Positions 8,611-17,049 of a stretch of 64,000 bases of DNA are shown piece by piece. The position numbers and the translations under genes are program-made. Within the stretch, counting starts at the first letter, position 1, and every line of letters begins with the position of its first letter. The DNA is from Plantibacter sp050587525 (GTDB lineage: Bacteria; Actinomycetota; Actinomycetes; Actinomycetales; Microbacteriaceae), in NCBI RefSeq assembly GCF_050587525.1, contig NZ_JBOBFT010000013.1, forward strand, positions 1 to 64,000, in the 5' to 3' direction. The notes under the pieces were generated by a model. The model was given only the letters and a program-made list of their open reading frames with translations. It was not told the origin of the DNA and did no database searches.

Positions 8611-10191
8611 ATGATCAACGACGACCATGCTGCGGCGTCGGGCCAGGAGCCCGAAGCTCGAGCACCACATCAGCAGGCATCGCCCCTGCCAGCTCCGCTC
8701 CTGCAGGTGCGCGGCCTCACCAAGAGCTTCGCCGGAGTCCAGGCGCTGAAAGGCGTCGACCTCGATGTCATCCCGGGAGAGGTCCATTGCGTCCTCGGTC
8801 AGAACGGCGCCGGCAAGTCGACGCTCATCAAGACGCTCTCCGGCGTCCACCAGCCCGACGGAGGAACCATCACCTGGCAGGGCGAGACGCTCGCCATCAC
8901 CGATCCCGTCGCGGGACTCGGACTCGGCATCGCCACGATGTACCAGGAACTCGACGTCGTCGACGGCCTCACCGTCGCCGAGAACATCTTCCTGGGTCAC
9001 GAGTACTCGACGGCCGGCGTGACCGACCGCCGGACGACGAACAAGCGGGCTCGCGAGATCATGACGCGCCTCGGTCACGGCAGCATCCCACCGACCCGCG
9101 AGGTCGCCCACCTGTCCGCCGCCAACAAACAGATCGTCAGCATGGCGAGAGCACTGTCCCACGACACGAAGCTCATCATCATGGACGAACCGAGCGCGGT
9201 CCTCGACTCCGAGGAGGTCAAGAACCTGTTCCGCGTGGTCCGGGAACTGACGGCAGCAGGCATCGCGGTCATCTACATCTCGCACCGCCTCGAGGAGATC
9301 CGCCAGATCGGCGACCGGATCACGGTCATCAAAGACGGCGCGAGCGTCGCGAACAACCTGCCCGTCGACGACACGCCGACGGCGGAGCTGATCAAGCTCA
9401 TGACGGGTCGCTCCGTGACCAACATCTTCCCGGCCGCGACCCCGATCGCCGCGGACGCGCCCATCCTCCTCTCGGTCGAAGGGCTGAGCCTCGACGGCGT
9501 CTTCCGCGACGTGAGCTTCGACGTCAGAGCCGGTGAGATCGTCGGGCTCGCAGGTCTCGTCGGCTCCGGTCGCTCCGAGATCATCGAGACCGTCTACGGA
9601 GCCAGGAGAGCGAGCTCAGGGACCGTTCGTGTCGACGGGAAGGCACTCCCCGCCGGTTCCGTCCGAGCGGGAGTCCACGCCGGCATGGGCCTCTCCCCCG
9701 AGGAACGCAAGAGCCAGGGGCTCATCCTCGACCAGCCCGTCTACCGCAACGTGACGCTCGCCACCTTCACCCGGTGGGCGCGCTTCGGATTCCTCAACGA
9801 ACGTGAAGAACGCTCCGTCGCACGCACGGAACTCGAATCGCTCGAACTCCGTCCGGCAGACCCCGACCGCGCAGCACGGACGCTCTCCGGCGGAAACCAA
9901 CAGAAAATCCTCCTCGCCCGTTGGCTCGTCCACGGCACACGAGTGCTCCTGCTCGACGAACCCACACGAGGCGTCGACGTCGGAGCCAGAGCGGAGATCT
10001 ACTCGCTCATCCGTGCGCTCGCGAAAGCGGGAACGGCCGTCGTCGTCATCTCGAGCGAGATCGACGAGGTGCTCGGCCTGTCCGACCGCGTCCTCGTGAT
10101 CGCCGAAGGACGAGTCGTCCACACGACCGCAACGAGCGAGATCGACGAACACGGCGTCCTCGACCTCGTGATGCAGGGCAGCGCAGCATGA
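8611..10191 (+). CDS. Sugar ABC transporter ATP-binding protein (XylG/RbsA type, two ATPase domains)
   Basis: 526 residues with two ABC domains. The first has Walker A GQNGAGKST, the signature region LSAANKQIVSMARAL and Walker B LIIMDEPSAVLD. The second has the degenerate Walker A GLVGSGRSEI, a strong signature LSGGNQQKILLARWL and Walker B VLLLDEPTRGVDVG. This is the standard layout of RbsA/XylG/MglA energisers, in which one P-loop is weakened. An upstream TTG at 8572 is in frame, but the ATG fits the leaderless promoter. It starts the plus-strand pentose operon. Confidence 0.93.
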   Translation: MINDDHAAASGQEPEARAPHQQASPLPAPLLQVRGLTKSFAGVQALKGVDLDVIPGEVHCVLGQNGAGKSTLIKTLSGVHQPDGGTITWQGETLAITDPVAGLGLGIATMYQELDVVDGLTVAENIFLGHEYSTAGVTDRRTTNKRAREIMTRLGHGSIPPTREVAHLSAANKQIVSMARALSHDTKLIIMDEPSAVLDSEEVKNLFRVVRELTAAGIAVIYISHRLEEIRQIGDRITVIKDGASVANNLPVDDTPTAELIKLMTGRSVTNIFPAATPIAADAPILLSVEGLSLDGVFRDVSFDVRAGEIVGLAGLVGSGRSEIIETVYGARRASSGTVRVDGKALPAGSVRAGVHAGMGLSPEERKSQGLILDQPVYRNVTLATFTRWARFGFLNEREERSVARTELESLELRPADPDRAARTLSGGNQQKILLARWLVHGTRVLLLDEPTRGVDVGARAEIYSLIRALAKAGTAVVVISSEIDEVLGLSDRVLVIAEGRVVHTTATSEIDEHGVLDLVMQGSAA

Positions 10192-10282
10192 TGCAGCGCA
10201 CCGCTCGGCCCCCAGCGCACAGCAGAATCGCAGCCCCAACCCGAATCCCAGTGAGCACCATCCTCGAGAAAGCGAGCGTCGC

Positions 10283-11350
10283 GTGAGCGAGCACACCACA
10301 GCGGCCGGACAGGTCACCCTCGACCCGTCCGGCGGACCCGCGCCGCACTCCGGCGACACCGGAAGCACCTCCGGAAACGTCTTCAGCCGACTGTTCGGCG
10401 GTTCCGCCGCACGCAGCATCGGCCTCATCATCGCCCTCGTGGTGCTGTTCATCGTCGGCACGATCACCGCTGGAGACCGCTTCGCGAACATCGAGAACGT
10501 CCTCACGATCGTCCGCTACGCCTCCATCATCGGCGTCGTCAGCATCGGCATGACCTTCGTGATCACGGCGGGAGGCATCGACCTGTCCGTCGGTTCCGTC
10601 CTCGGCCTCTCCTCCGTCGTCGCGACGATGGCGTGGGTGCAGCAGTTCGCGAACCAGACGAGCTGGGTCTTCATGGTCGTCATCGCCCTCGCGGTCGGTG
10701 CAGGCGCAGGCCTCATCAACGGGGTCGTGATCGCTTACGGCAACGTCGTGGCGTTCATCGCGACCCTCGCCATGCTCGTCGCGGCGAAGGGACTCGCGGA
10801 AGTGCTCGCGAACAGGACGACCCAGATCGTGAACGTGAAGGGCTTCCTCGACTTCTTCCGCGGCGACTTCCTCGGTATCCCAGTCCTCATCTGGATCTTC
10901 ATCGTCGTCGTGGTGGCGGGGTGGTTCCTCCTCAACCGAACGACGTTCGGCCGTCGCACGGTCGCGATCGGCGGCAATCTCGAAGCCGCACGACTGGCAG
11001 GCATCAAGGTCAAGCGACACCTCGTGTACCTGTACGTCCTCGCTGGCCTCACCGCCGGCATCGCAGGGCTCATGATGCTCGGTCGGACGACCGCTGGAAC
11101 CTCCACCCACGGCACGTTGTACGAGCTCGACGCGATCGCAGCCGTCGTCGTCGGTGGAACACTGCTCATCGGTGGACGCGGAACGATCATGGGCACCGTC
11201 CTCGGTGTGCTCATCTTCGCGACCCTCACGAACGTCTTCACGCAGAACAACCTGTCCACCTCGGTGCAGGCCATCGCGAAGGGCGTCATCATCGTCGCCG
11301 CCGTGCTCCTGCAGCAGCGCTTCGCCGCTCGGGCGAAACGGGGCGGTTGA
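10283..11350 (+). CDS. Sugar ABC transporter permease (XylH/RbsC type)
   Basis: 355 residues. After a 45-residue polar N-terminus come eight to ten hydrophobic segments and the family motif GGIDLSVGSVLGL, with GGTLLIGGRGTIMGTVLG near the end. The start is the GTG at 10283. Immediately upstream, an 11-codon frame beginning with GTG at 10251 ends in a TGA (10284-10286) that overlaps this start, so translation may be coupled through that mini-ORF. It forms the channel partner of the ATPase upstream and the lipoprotein encoded divergently. Confidence 0.92.
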   Translation: MSEHTTAAGQVTLDPSGGPAPHSGDTGSTSGNVFSRLFGGSAARSIGLIIALVVLFIVGTITAGDRFANIENVLTIVRYASIIGVVSIGMTFVITAGGIDLSVGSVLGLSSVVATMAWVQQFANQTSWVFMVVIALAVGAGAGLINGVVIAYGNVVAFIATLAMLVAAKGLAEVLANRTTQIVNVKGFLDFFRGDFLGIPVLIWIFIVVVVAGWFLLNRTTFGRRTVAIGGNLEAARLAGIKVKRHLVYLYVLAGLTAGIAGLMMLGRTTAGTSTHGTLYELDAIAAVVVGGTLLIGGRGTIMGTVLGVLIFATLTNVFTQNNLSTSVQAIAKGVIIVAAVLLQQRFAARAKRGG

Positions 11351-11399
11351 GCGCACCGCGCCAGCCCACTGCTCCACCAACGCAGCTTCGCTCTCCACC

Positions 11400-11467
11400 C
11401 AGAACACCGCAGAACACCCAGAACACCCAGAACACCACAGAACACCCAGAACACCCAGAACACCCAG
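11400..11467. repeat. 9-bp tandem repeat between permease and xylA
   Basis: About seven copies of CAGAACACC with occasional 1-bp insertions fill most of the 152-bp gap before xylA. The repeat ends about 35 bp before the xylA ATG. No gene is visible in the gap. Confidence 0.85.
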
Positions 11468-11502
11468 CAGAGCACGCTCTGCCGAACAGAAAAGACCAGT
11501 TC

Positions 11503-12696
11503 ATGACGATCACTCCCACCCGCGCCGACCGCTTCGCATTCGGCCTCTGGACCTTCGGGTACAACGGAACGGACCCCTTCGGTCCAGCGACCCGACCGGC
11601 CGTCGACGTGGTCGAGGGCATCAACAAACTGTCCGAGCTCGGCGCATATGGGCTGACCTTCCACGACGACGACCTCTTCGCCTTCGGCTCGACCGATGCG
11701 GAACGCCAGAAGCAGATCGACCGGATGAAGCAGGCGCTCGCCGACACCGGCATCGTCGTCCCGATGGTCACGACGAACCTCTTCAGCGCACCCGTCTTCA
11801 AAGACGGCGGCTTCACCTCGAACGACCGCGGCGTCCGGCGCTTCGCGCTTCGGAAGGTCATGCGGAACGTCGACCTCGCCGCAGAACTCGGCGCCAAGAC
11901 CTTCGTCATGTGGGGCGGTCGGGAAGGCGCCGAGTACGACACCGCGAAGGACGTGCAGAGCGCACTCGAGCGCTACCGTGAAGCCGTCGACCTCCTCGCG
12001 CAGTACACGGAGGACAAGGGCTACGGCATCAAGTTCGCGATCGAGCCGAAGCCGAACGAACCGCGCGGCGACATCCTCCTCCCCACCCTCGGCCACGCTC
12101 TCGCGTTCATCTCCACGCTCGAACGCCCGGAGCTCTTCGGCGTGAACCCGGAGGTCGGGCACGAGCAGATGGCCGGGCTCAACTACACGGCCGGCATCGC
12201 CCAGGCGCTCTACCAGGGCAAGCTCTTCCACATCGACCTCAACGGTCAGCGCGGCATCAAGTACGACCAGGACCTCGTCTTCGGCCACGGCGACGTGCAG
12301 AACGCGTTCTCGCTCGTCGACCTCCTCGAGCACGGAGGCCCCGGCGGAGGCCCGTCCTACACCGGTCCGCGACACTTCGACTACAAGCCGTCCCGCACCG
12401 AGGACATCGACGGCGTGTGGGAGTCGGTCAAGGCGAACATGCGCATGTACCTCCTCCTCAAGGAGCGCACGGAAGCGTTCCGTGCGGACCCTGACGTGCA
12501 GGAGGCACTGCTCGCCGCCCGTGTCGCCGAGCTCGCCCAGCCGACGCTCAACGCCGGGGAGTCGTACGACGACTTCCTCGCCGACCGCAGCGCCTACGAG
12601 GACTACGACGCAGAAGCGCACTTCGGTGGCAACGGCTACGGCTTCGTCCGTCTGCAGCAGCTGACGATCGAGCACCTCATGGGAGCACGGGGCTAA
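11503..12696 (+). CDS. xylA: Xylose isomerase
   Basis: 397 residues, the length of the actinobacterial (class I) enzyme. It interconverts D-xylose and D-xylulose. Family landmarks are clear: FGLWTFGYNGTDPFG at the start, the catalytic His region LTFHDDDLF, the metal-binding stretches AIEPKPNEPRGD and NPEVGHEQMAGLN, and HIDLNGQRGIKYDQD. The ATG at 11503 begins MTITPTRADRFAF, a normal N-terminus for this enzyme. It sits downstream of the transporter genes and before xylulokinase, the classic order of the catabolic pathway. Confidence 0.97.
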   Translation: MTITPTRADRFAFGLWTFGYNGTDPFGPATRPAVDVVEGINKLSELGAYGLTFHDDDLFAFGSTDAERQKQIDRMKQALADTGIVVPMVTTNLFSAPVFKDGGFTSNDRGVRRFALRKVMRNVDLAAELGAKTFVMWGGREGAEYDTAKDVQSALERYREAVDLLAQYTEDKGYGIKFAIEPKPNEPRGDILLPTLGHALAFISTLERPELFGVNPEVGHEQMAGLNYTAGIAQALYQGKLFHIDLNGQRGIKYDQDLVFGHGDVQNAFSLVDLLEHGGPGGGPSYTGPRHFDYKPSRTEDIDGVWESVKANMRMYLLLKERTEAFRADPDVQEALLAARVAELAQPTLNAGESYDDFLADRSAYEDYDAEAHFGGNGYGFVRLQQLTIEHLMGARG

Positions 12697-12712
12697 CACC
12701 TCCCCCGGAACA

Positions 12713-12746
12713 CGATGGCGCCGCCGGCTCACCGGCGGCGCCATCG
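12713..12746. terminator. Perfect 15-bp hairpin between xylA and xylB
   Basis: A 15-bp perfect inverted repeat with a 4-nt loop (CTCA): arms 12713-12727 and 12732-12746, left arm CGATGGCGCCGCCGG. There is no run of T after it. It lies 17 bp beyond the xylA stop and 82 bp before xylB, so it may partly terminate transcription or protect the 3' end of the upstream message. Confidence 0.8.
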
Positions 12747-12827
12747 CACCGTGCGCACCACCACCAGCGCACCACGACCAGGACACCACCACCAGGACAC
12801 CCACCAGCACAGAACAGGGGCCATCCC

Positions 12828-14348
12828 GTGACACTCGTCGCAGGCGTCGATTCGTCGACACAGAGCTGCAAGGTCGTCATCCGCGACGCCGACACCGGAG
12901 CACTCGTCCGCGAAGGACGAGCGACCCACCCGACAGGGACGGAAGTGGACCCCGCAGCCTGGTGGGACGCGTTGCAAGCCGCGATCATCGATGCGGGAGG
13001 GCTCGACGATGTTGCAGCGCTCGCGGTGTGCGGACAGCAGCACGGCCTCGTCACGCTCGACGCGAACGGTCGGGTCATCCGTCCGGCACTGCTCTGGAAC
13101 GACACGAGGTCGGCTCCGGCGGCCCTCGACCTCATCGACGAGCTCGGGGCGGATGCCCTCGCGACGCGAAGCGGATCGGTCCCCGTCGCCTCCTTCACCT
13201 CGACGAAATTGCGCTGGCTCCGCGATGCGGAACCCGACAACGCCGCCCGGGTCGCTGCGGTCGCGCTCCCCCACGACTGGCTCACCTGGCGCCTTCTCGG
13301 TCACGGACCGAACACGACCGCTGCGGAACGGACCGAGAACCCGGCGGGACCGGATCTCGGCGCGCTCACGACCGACCGGTCCGACGCGAGTGGCACAGGC
13401 TACTGGAGCCCCGTCACCGACGACTACGACCGCGAACTCGTCGACCTCGCGCTCGGCCACGCAGCGGTCCTCCCGCGCATCCTCGGTCCCGGCGAACGAG
13501 CGGGCGTCACGCCGGACGGCGCGTCCGGCACTCTCCCCGCCGGCATCATCCCCGCCGGAATCGTCATCGCTGCAGGGGCGGGCGACAACGCGGGGGCGGC
13601 TCTGGGACTCGGCGCACGAGCCGGCGACGTCGTCGTGTCGATCGGGACGAGCGGGACCGTGTTCGCGGTGACGCCGGACCCCGTCACCGACGTGACCGGA
13701 GCGGTCGCCGGGTTCGCGGACGCGAGCGGACAATTCCTCCCCCTCGTCGCGACGCTCAATGCGGCACGGGTGCTCGGCTCGGTCTCAGAGCTCCTCGGCG
13801 TCGACCACGCCGACTTCGCCGACCTCGCGCTCTCGGCCGAACCCGGTGCGGACGGAGTCGTCCTCGTCCCCTACTTCGCAGGCGAACGCACTCCGAACCT
13901 GCCCGATGCGACCGCGAGCTTCACGGGGCTCACCATCGGTTCGACGACACGGGCGAACGTCGCCCGTGCAGCGATCGAGGGGATGCTGTGCGGTCTCGCA
14001 GCGGGGCTCGACGCGGTACGAGCCGTCGGCGTGCAGGACACCAGACTCCTGCTCGTCGGTGGAGCGGCCCAGAACCCGGCCGTGCAACGGATCGCAGCAC
14101 AGGTGTTCGACACCCCGATCGTGATCCCGAAGCCCGGCGAGTACGTCGCAGACGGAGGCGCGGTCCAGGCCGTGTGGGCACTCACGGGCTCCCGCCCGGA
14201 ATGGCCCCTCGACGTCGTGGCGGAACCCGCCCCGGACCATCGGGCCGTGATCCGCGAGCAGTACGCGGCTGCTGCCGCGGCGGCCACCGCGGCGGCGGCC
14301 GGTTCCTCGGCGTCCGGTCTCGCCGACCGTGAAGCCGTGCTCGTGTAG
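12828..14348 (+). CDS. xylB: Xylulokinase
   Basis: 506-residue FGGY-family kinase that phosphorylates D-xylulose to the 5-phosphate. The N-terminal phosphate-1 loop GVDSSTQSCKVVI, GQQHGLV, ALLWNDTRS and the C-terminal half (GDNAGAALGLGA, SIGTSGTVFAV, VGGAAQNPAVQ) match the family. The C-terminus is an Ala-rich tail (a run of Ala and Thr near residues 477-491) not seen in typical enzymes. The 131-bp gap from xylA carries the strong hairpin and a degenerate CACCA-rich repeat, so expression may be lower than that of xylA. Confidence 0.95.
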   Translation: MTLVAGVDSSTQSCKVVIRDADTGALVREGRATHPTGTEVDPAAWWDALQAAIIDAGGLDDVAALAVCGQQHGLVTLDANGRVIRPALLWNDTRSAPAALDLIDELGADALATRSGSVPVASFTSTKLRWLRDAEPDNAARVAAVALPHDWLTWRLLGHGPNTTAAERTENPAGPDLGALTTDRSDASGTGYWSPVTDDYDRELVDLALGHAAVLPRILGPGERAGVTPDGASGTLPAGIIPAGIVIAAGAGDNAGAALGLGARAGDVVVSIGTSGTVFAVTPDPVTDVTGAVAGFADASGQFLPLVATLNAARVLGSVSELLGVDHADFADLALSAEPGADGVVLVPYFAGERTPNLPDATASFTGLTIGSTTRANVARAAIEGMLCGLAAGLDAVRAVGVQDTRLLLVGGAAQNPAVQRIAAQVFDTPIVIPKPGEYVADGGAVQAVWALTGSRPEWPLDVVAEPAPDHRAVIREQYAAAAAAATAAAAGSSASGLADREAVLV

Positions 14349-14350
14349 CC

Positions 14351-14392
14351 GTGCTCGCGTCGGGGTGCTCGTGTCGGGGTGCTCGCGTCGGG
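14351..14392. repeat. 14-bp tandem repeat after xylB
   Basis: Three copies of GTGCTCGCGTCGGG, with one C-to-T change in the middle copy, begin 2 bp after the xylB stop. Confidence 0.85.
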
Positions 14393-14439
14393 GCGCACAA
14401 GCCCTGGCGCGGCGGGCCTCGTCCCACGAGACTGGAACC

Positions 14440-15330
14440 ATGCCGGAACTTCCCGAAGTCCATGCGCTCGTCACCGATCTGAGTGCTCGACTGACCGGTC
14501 GGGTCATCGAGCGGCTCGACGTCGTCTCTTTCGCCGCGCTCAAGACCTTCGACCCGCCGGTGTCCGCCATCGCCGGCGGGACGATCACAGGCGTTCTGCG
14601 GCACGGCAAGTTCCTCGACATCGCGATCGCTCCGGATGCCGCGGGCAGCGTCCTGCACCTCGTCCTCCACCTGGCGCGCGCCGGCGGGATCCGCTGGCGG
14701 GACGGCGCACCGAAGCCGCCGACGGGACGAGCTGGTCGAGGCCCTCTGGCTGCTCGGCTCATACTGTCAGCACCACAGCCGGGATCGGGCGTCGACATCA
14801 CGGAGGCCGGAACGAAGAAGCGTCTCGCGATCTGGCTCGTCGCGGATCCGGCATCGGTCCCGGCGATCGCGAACCTCGGGCCGGACCCGCTCGGCGACGC
14901 ATTCACGGAGGCCGTGTTCCAGCGGATCCTCGCCGGAGCCGGCCGATCGCAGATCAAGAAGCTGCTCCGGAACCAGTCCGTGATCGCCGGCATCGGGAAC
15001 GCGTACTCGGACGAGATCCTGCACGCCGCCCGGATGTCACCGTTCACGCCGGCGGACATGGCTGAGGACGACGTCTCCCGCCTCTATGCCGCGATGCAGA
15101 GCACGCTCCGCGGCGCGATCGAGCATTCGGACGGCCTGGCGGCATCCGAGCTCAAGCGGGAGAAGCACACGAGCATGCAGGTCCACGGGCGGACCGGCGA
15201 AGCGTGCCCGGTGTGCGGAGACACCGTCAGACAGGTGATCTACACGGATTCGACCCTCCAGTACTGTCCCACCTGCCAGACGGGCGGGAAGCCACTGGCA
15301 GATCGGGTGTTGTCGAGACTGTTGAAGTAG
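14440..15330 (+). CDS. Fpg/Nei-family DNA glycosylase
   Basis: 296 residues. The mature N-terminus would be PELPEV: Pro2 is the Schiff-base nucleophile and Glu3 the general acid. A helix-two-turn-helix region (LLRNQSVIAGIGNAYSDEI) and a C-terminal zinc finger (CPVCGD...CPTCQTGGK) complete the fold. It excises damaged bases (oxidised purines or pyrimidines) and nicks the abasic site. Assignment between Fpg and Nei2-type activity is not possible by eye. No ribosome site is evident; GAGACT, 6 nt and ATG fit the leaderless pattern seen elsewhere in the window. Confidence 0.92.
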   Translation: MPELPEVHALVTDLSARLTGRVIERLDVVSFAALKTFDPPVSAIAGGTITGVLRHGKFLDIAIAPDAAGSVLHLVLHLARAGGIRWRDGAPKPPTGRAGRGPLAARLILSAPQPGSGVDITEAGTKKRLAIWLVADPASVPAIANLGPDPLGDAFTEAVFQRILAGAGRSQIKKLLRNQSVIAGIGNAYSDEILHAARMSPFTPADMAEDDVSRLYAAMQSTLRGAIEHSDGLAASELKREKHTSMQVHGRTGEACPVCGDTVRQVIYTDSTLQYCPTCQTGGKPLADRVLSRLLK

Positions 15331-15379
15331 CCGGCCGGAATCGACCCGTCACCGCACTCGGGTCCGGCAAGATGAGACC

Positions 15380-16858
15380 ATGTCGACACACCTCAGCCGG
15401 TTGCAACGGCTGCATGCCCCCACCGCGACCCACGCCGAACTCCTCGAGGTCGGCAGAGCGGAACGCGGCGACGTCCCGCGATCCGCCCACGCGGAGTACC
15501 GGACGGGCGATCGCGACCCCCTCGTCATCCTCGCCGAGCAGAACGCGACGCGGGTGCCGAGCCTCGTGCCGCTGCGGATGGGGCGGATGCTCGCGAACCC
15601 GTTCACCTTCTACCGGGGAACCGCAGCGATCATGGCAGCGGACCTCGCGAGGAACGCCTCGACGGACATCCCCGTCGTCGCCTGCGGTGACGCCCACATC
15701 AGCAACTTCGGCTTCTTCGCCTCCCCGCAGCGCAGCCTCGTGTTCGATCTCAACGACTTCGACGAAGCAGCACCAGCGCCCTGGGAGTGGGACCTCAAAC
15801 GTCTCCTCACGAGCGTCGTCGTGAGCGGTCAGCACTCGCGCTTCGCCGAGGCCGACATCCGTTCCGCCGCGCTCGGGGCGGCACGGGTGTACCGCGAGTC
15901 GATCAACGCACTCATGTCGAGCGATGCGCTCCGCCGCTACTACTCGCTCGCCGACATCGAGACGATCCGAGCGCAGGTCGGCAAGGAGGGACGGAAGATC
16001 CTCACGAAGGCCGCACGGCAGGCCGAGCGACGGACCTCCGCCGCCTACGTCGAGAAGATCACGAGCCGGGCTGCCGACGGCACGCGGGTCCTGATCGAGA
16101 ACCCACCGGTGCTCACCCACGTGCCCGAGGCGTCGGAGACCGACATCGAGGCCCTCTTCGAACAGTATCGAGAGTCGGTTCCGAAGGACGTGGCCCACCT
16201 GCTGTCGCAGTTCACCCTGACGGACCTGGCGATGCGGGTCGTCGGCGTCGGGAGCGTCGGAACCAGGTGCTTCATCCTCATGCTCACGGGACCGAATCGG
16301 GAGTCGCTCGTCCTGCAGATCAAGGAGGCGCCGATGTCGGTCCTCCAGCGGTACGGCGGCATCGCTCCTGATGCGGTCCCGTCCGCCGACTGGACGGTCG
16401 GCGCCGGCCTCATCGGCGGAGGAGAGATCGACGCTCTCACGCACGTTCCCAACGAAGGACGACGAGTCGTCGGGAATCAGCGCATCCTGCAGGCGGTCTC
16501 CGATCCGTTCCTCGGCTTCCTCCGCAGCACGGGCAAGCTCGGTGCGACCGATGATGCGACGCACCACGACTTCTACGTCCGCCAGTTCCGCGACAAGAAG
16601 GGGTCGATCGATCCAGAGACGCTGAATCCGGCAGCGTTCACGACGTACGTGGAGGGGTGCGCCATCCTCCTCGCCAGGGCTCACGCCCAGAGTGCGAACG
16701 CCTCCGCCGTCGCGGGCTACCTGGGCCGTTCCGACCGCTTCGACCGAGCCGTCGTCGAGTGGTCCTTCGGCTACGCGGCGCAGTCGCTGCGTGACTTCGA
16801 GCGACTCCGCGATGCTGCCGAGAGCGGCGAGGTCGAGGTCGTCGTCGAGGGGCGCTAG
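15380..16858 (+). CDS. DUF2252 family protein
   Basis: 492 residues. The central motif CGDAHISNFGFF, followed by FDLNDFDEA and WEWDLKRLLTS, is the hallmark of DUF2252, a family distantly related to aminoglycoside-phosphotransferase-like kinases. The biochemical role is not established. The C-terminal half retains YVRQFRDKKGS and LLARAHAQS, also typical. The start has the leaderless arrangement (CAAGAT, 6 nt, ATG). It lies 49 bp after the glycosylase gene, with no functional link evident. Confidence 0.9.
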   Translation: MSTHLSRLQRLHAPTATHAELLEVGRAERGDVPRSAHAEYRTGDRDPLVILAEQNATRVPSLVPLRMGRMLANPFTFYRGTAAIMAADLARNASTDIPVVACGDAHISNFGFFASPQRSLVFDLNDFDEAAPAPWEWDLKRLLTSVVVSGQHSRFAEADIRSAALGAARVYRESINALMSSDALRRYYSLADIETIRAQVGKEGRKILTKAARQAERRTSAAYVEKITSRAADGTRVLIENPPVLTHVPEASETDIEALFEQYRESVPKDVAHLLSQFTLTDLAMRVVGVGSVGTRCFILMLTGPNRESLVLQIKEAPMSVLQRYGGIAPDAVPSADWTVGAGLIGGGEIDALTHVPNEGRRVVGNQRILQAVSDPFLGFLRSTGKLGATDDATHHDFYVRQFRDKKGSIDPETLNPAAFTTYVEGCAILLARAHAQSANASAVAGYLGRSDRFDRAVVEWSFGYAAQSLRDFERLRDAAESGEVEVVVEGR

Positions 16859-17049
16859 CGCGGCCGGATGTGTAACGGTCACATTTCGCGCGCATTACCT
16901 CTCCGCGCCAAATTAAGACCACATCTGTACCACACGGGCGATTGGGTGTAAGAATGACTCCACCGCGGGTAAACGGTTTCCCGACTCGGTACCGACGCGG
17001 CGATCTCATCCGAACCCGAGCACCCCCCACGCAAGGAATGACGCACTCA

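Noticed and set aside
10735..12861. Very long open frame antisense to permease and xylA
   Set aside because: Typical high-GC shadow frame: no conserved domain, and the opposite strand encodes clear enzymes.
14349..14439. Rho-independent terminator after xylB
   Set aside because: The region is a direct 14-bp tandem repeat without usable inverted symmetry or a T-run.
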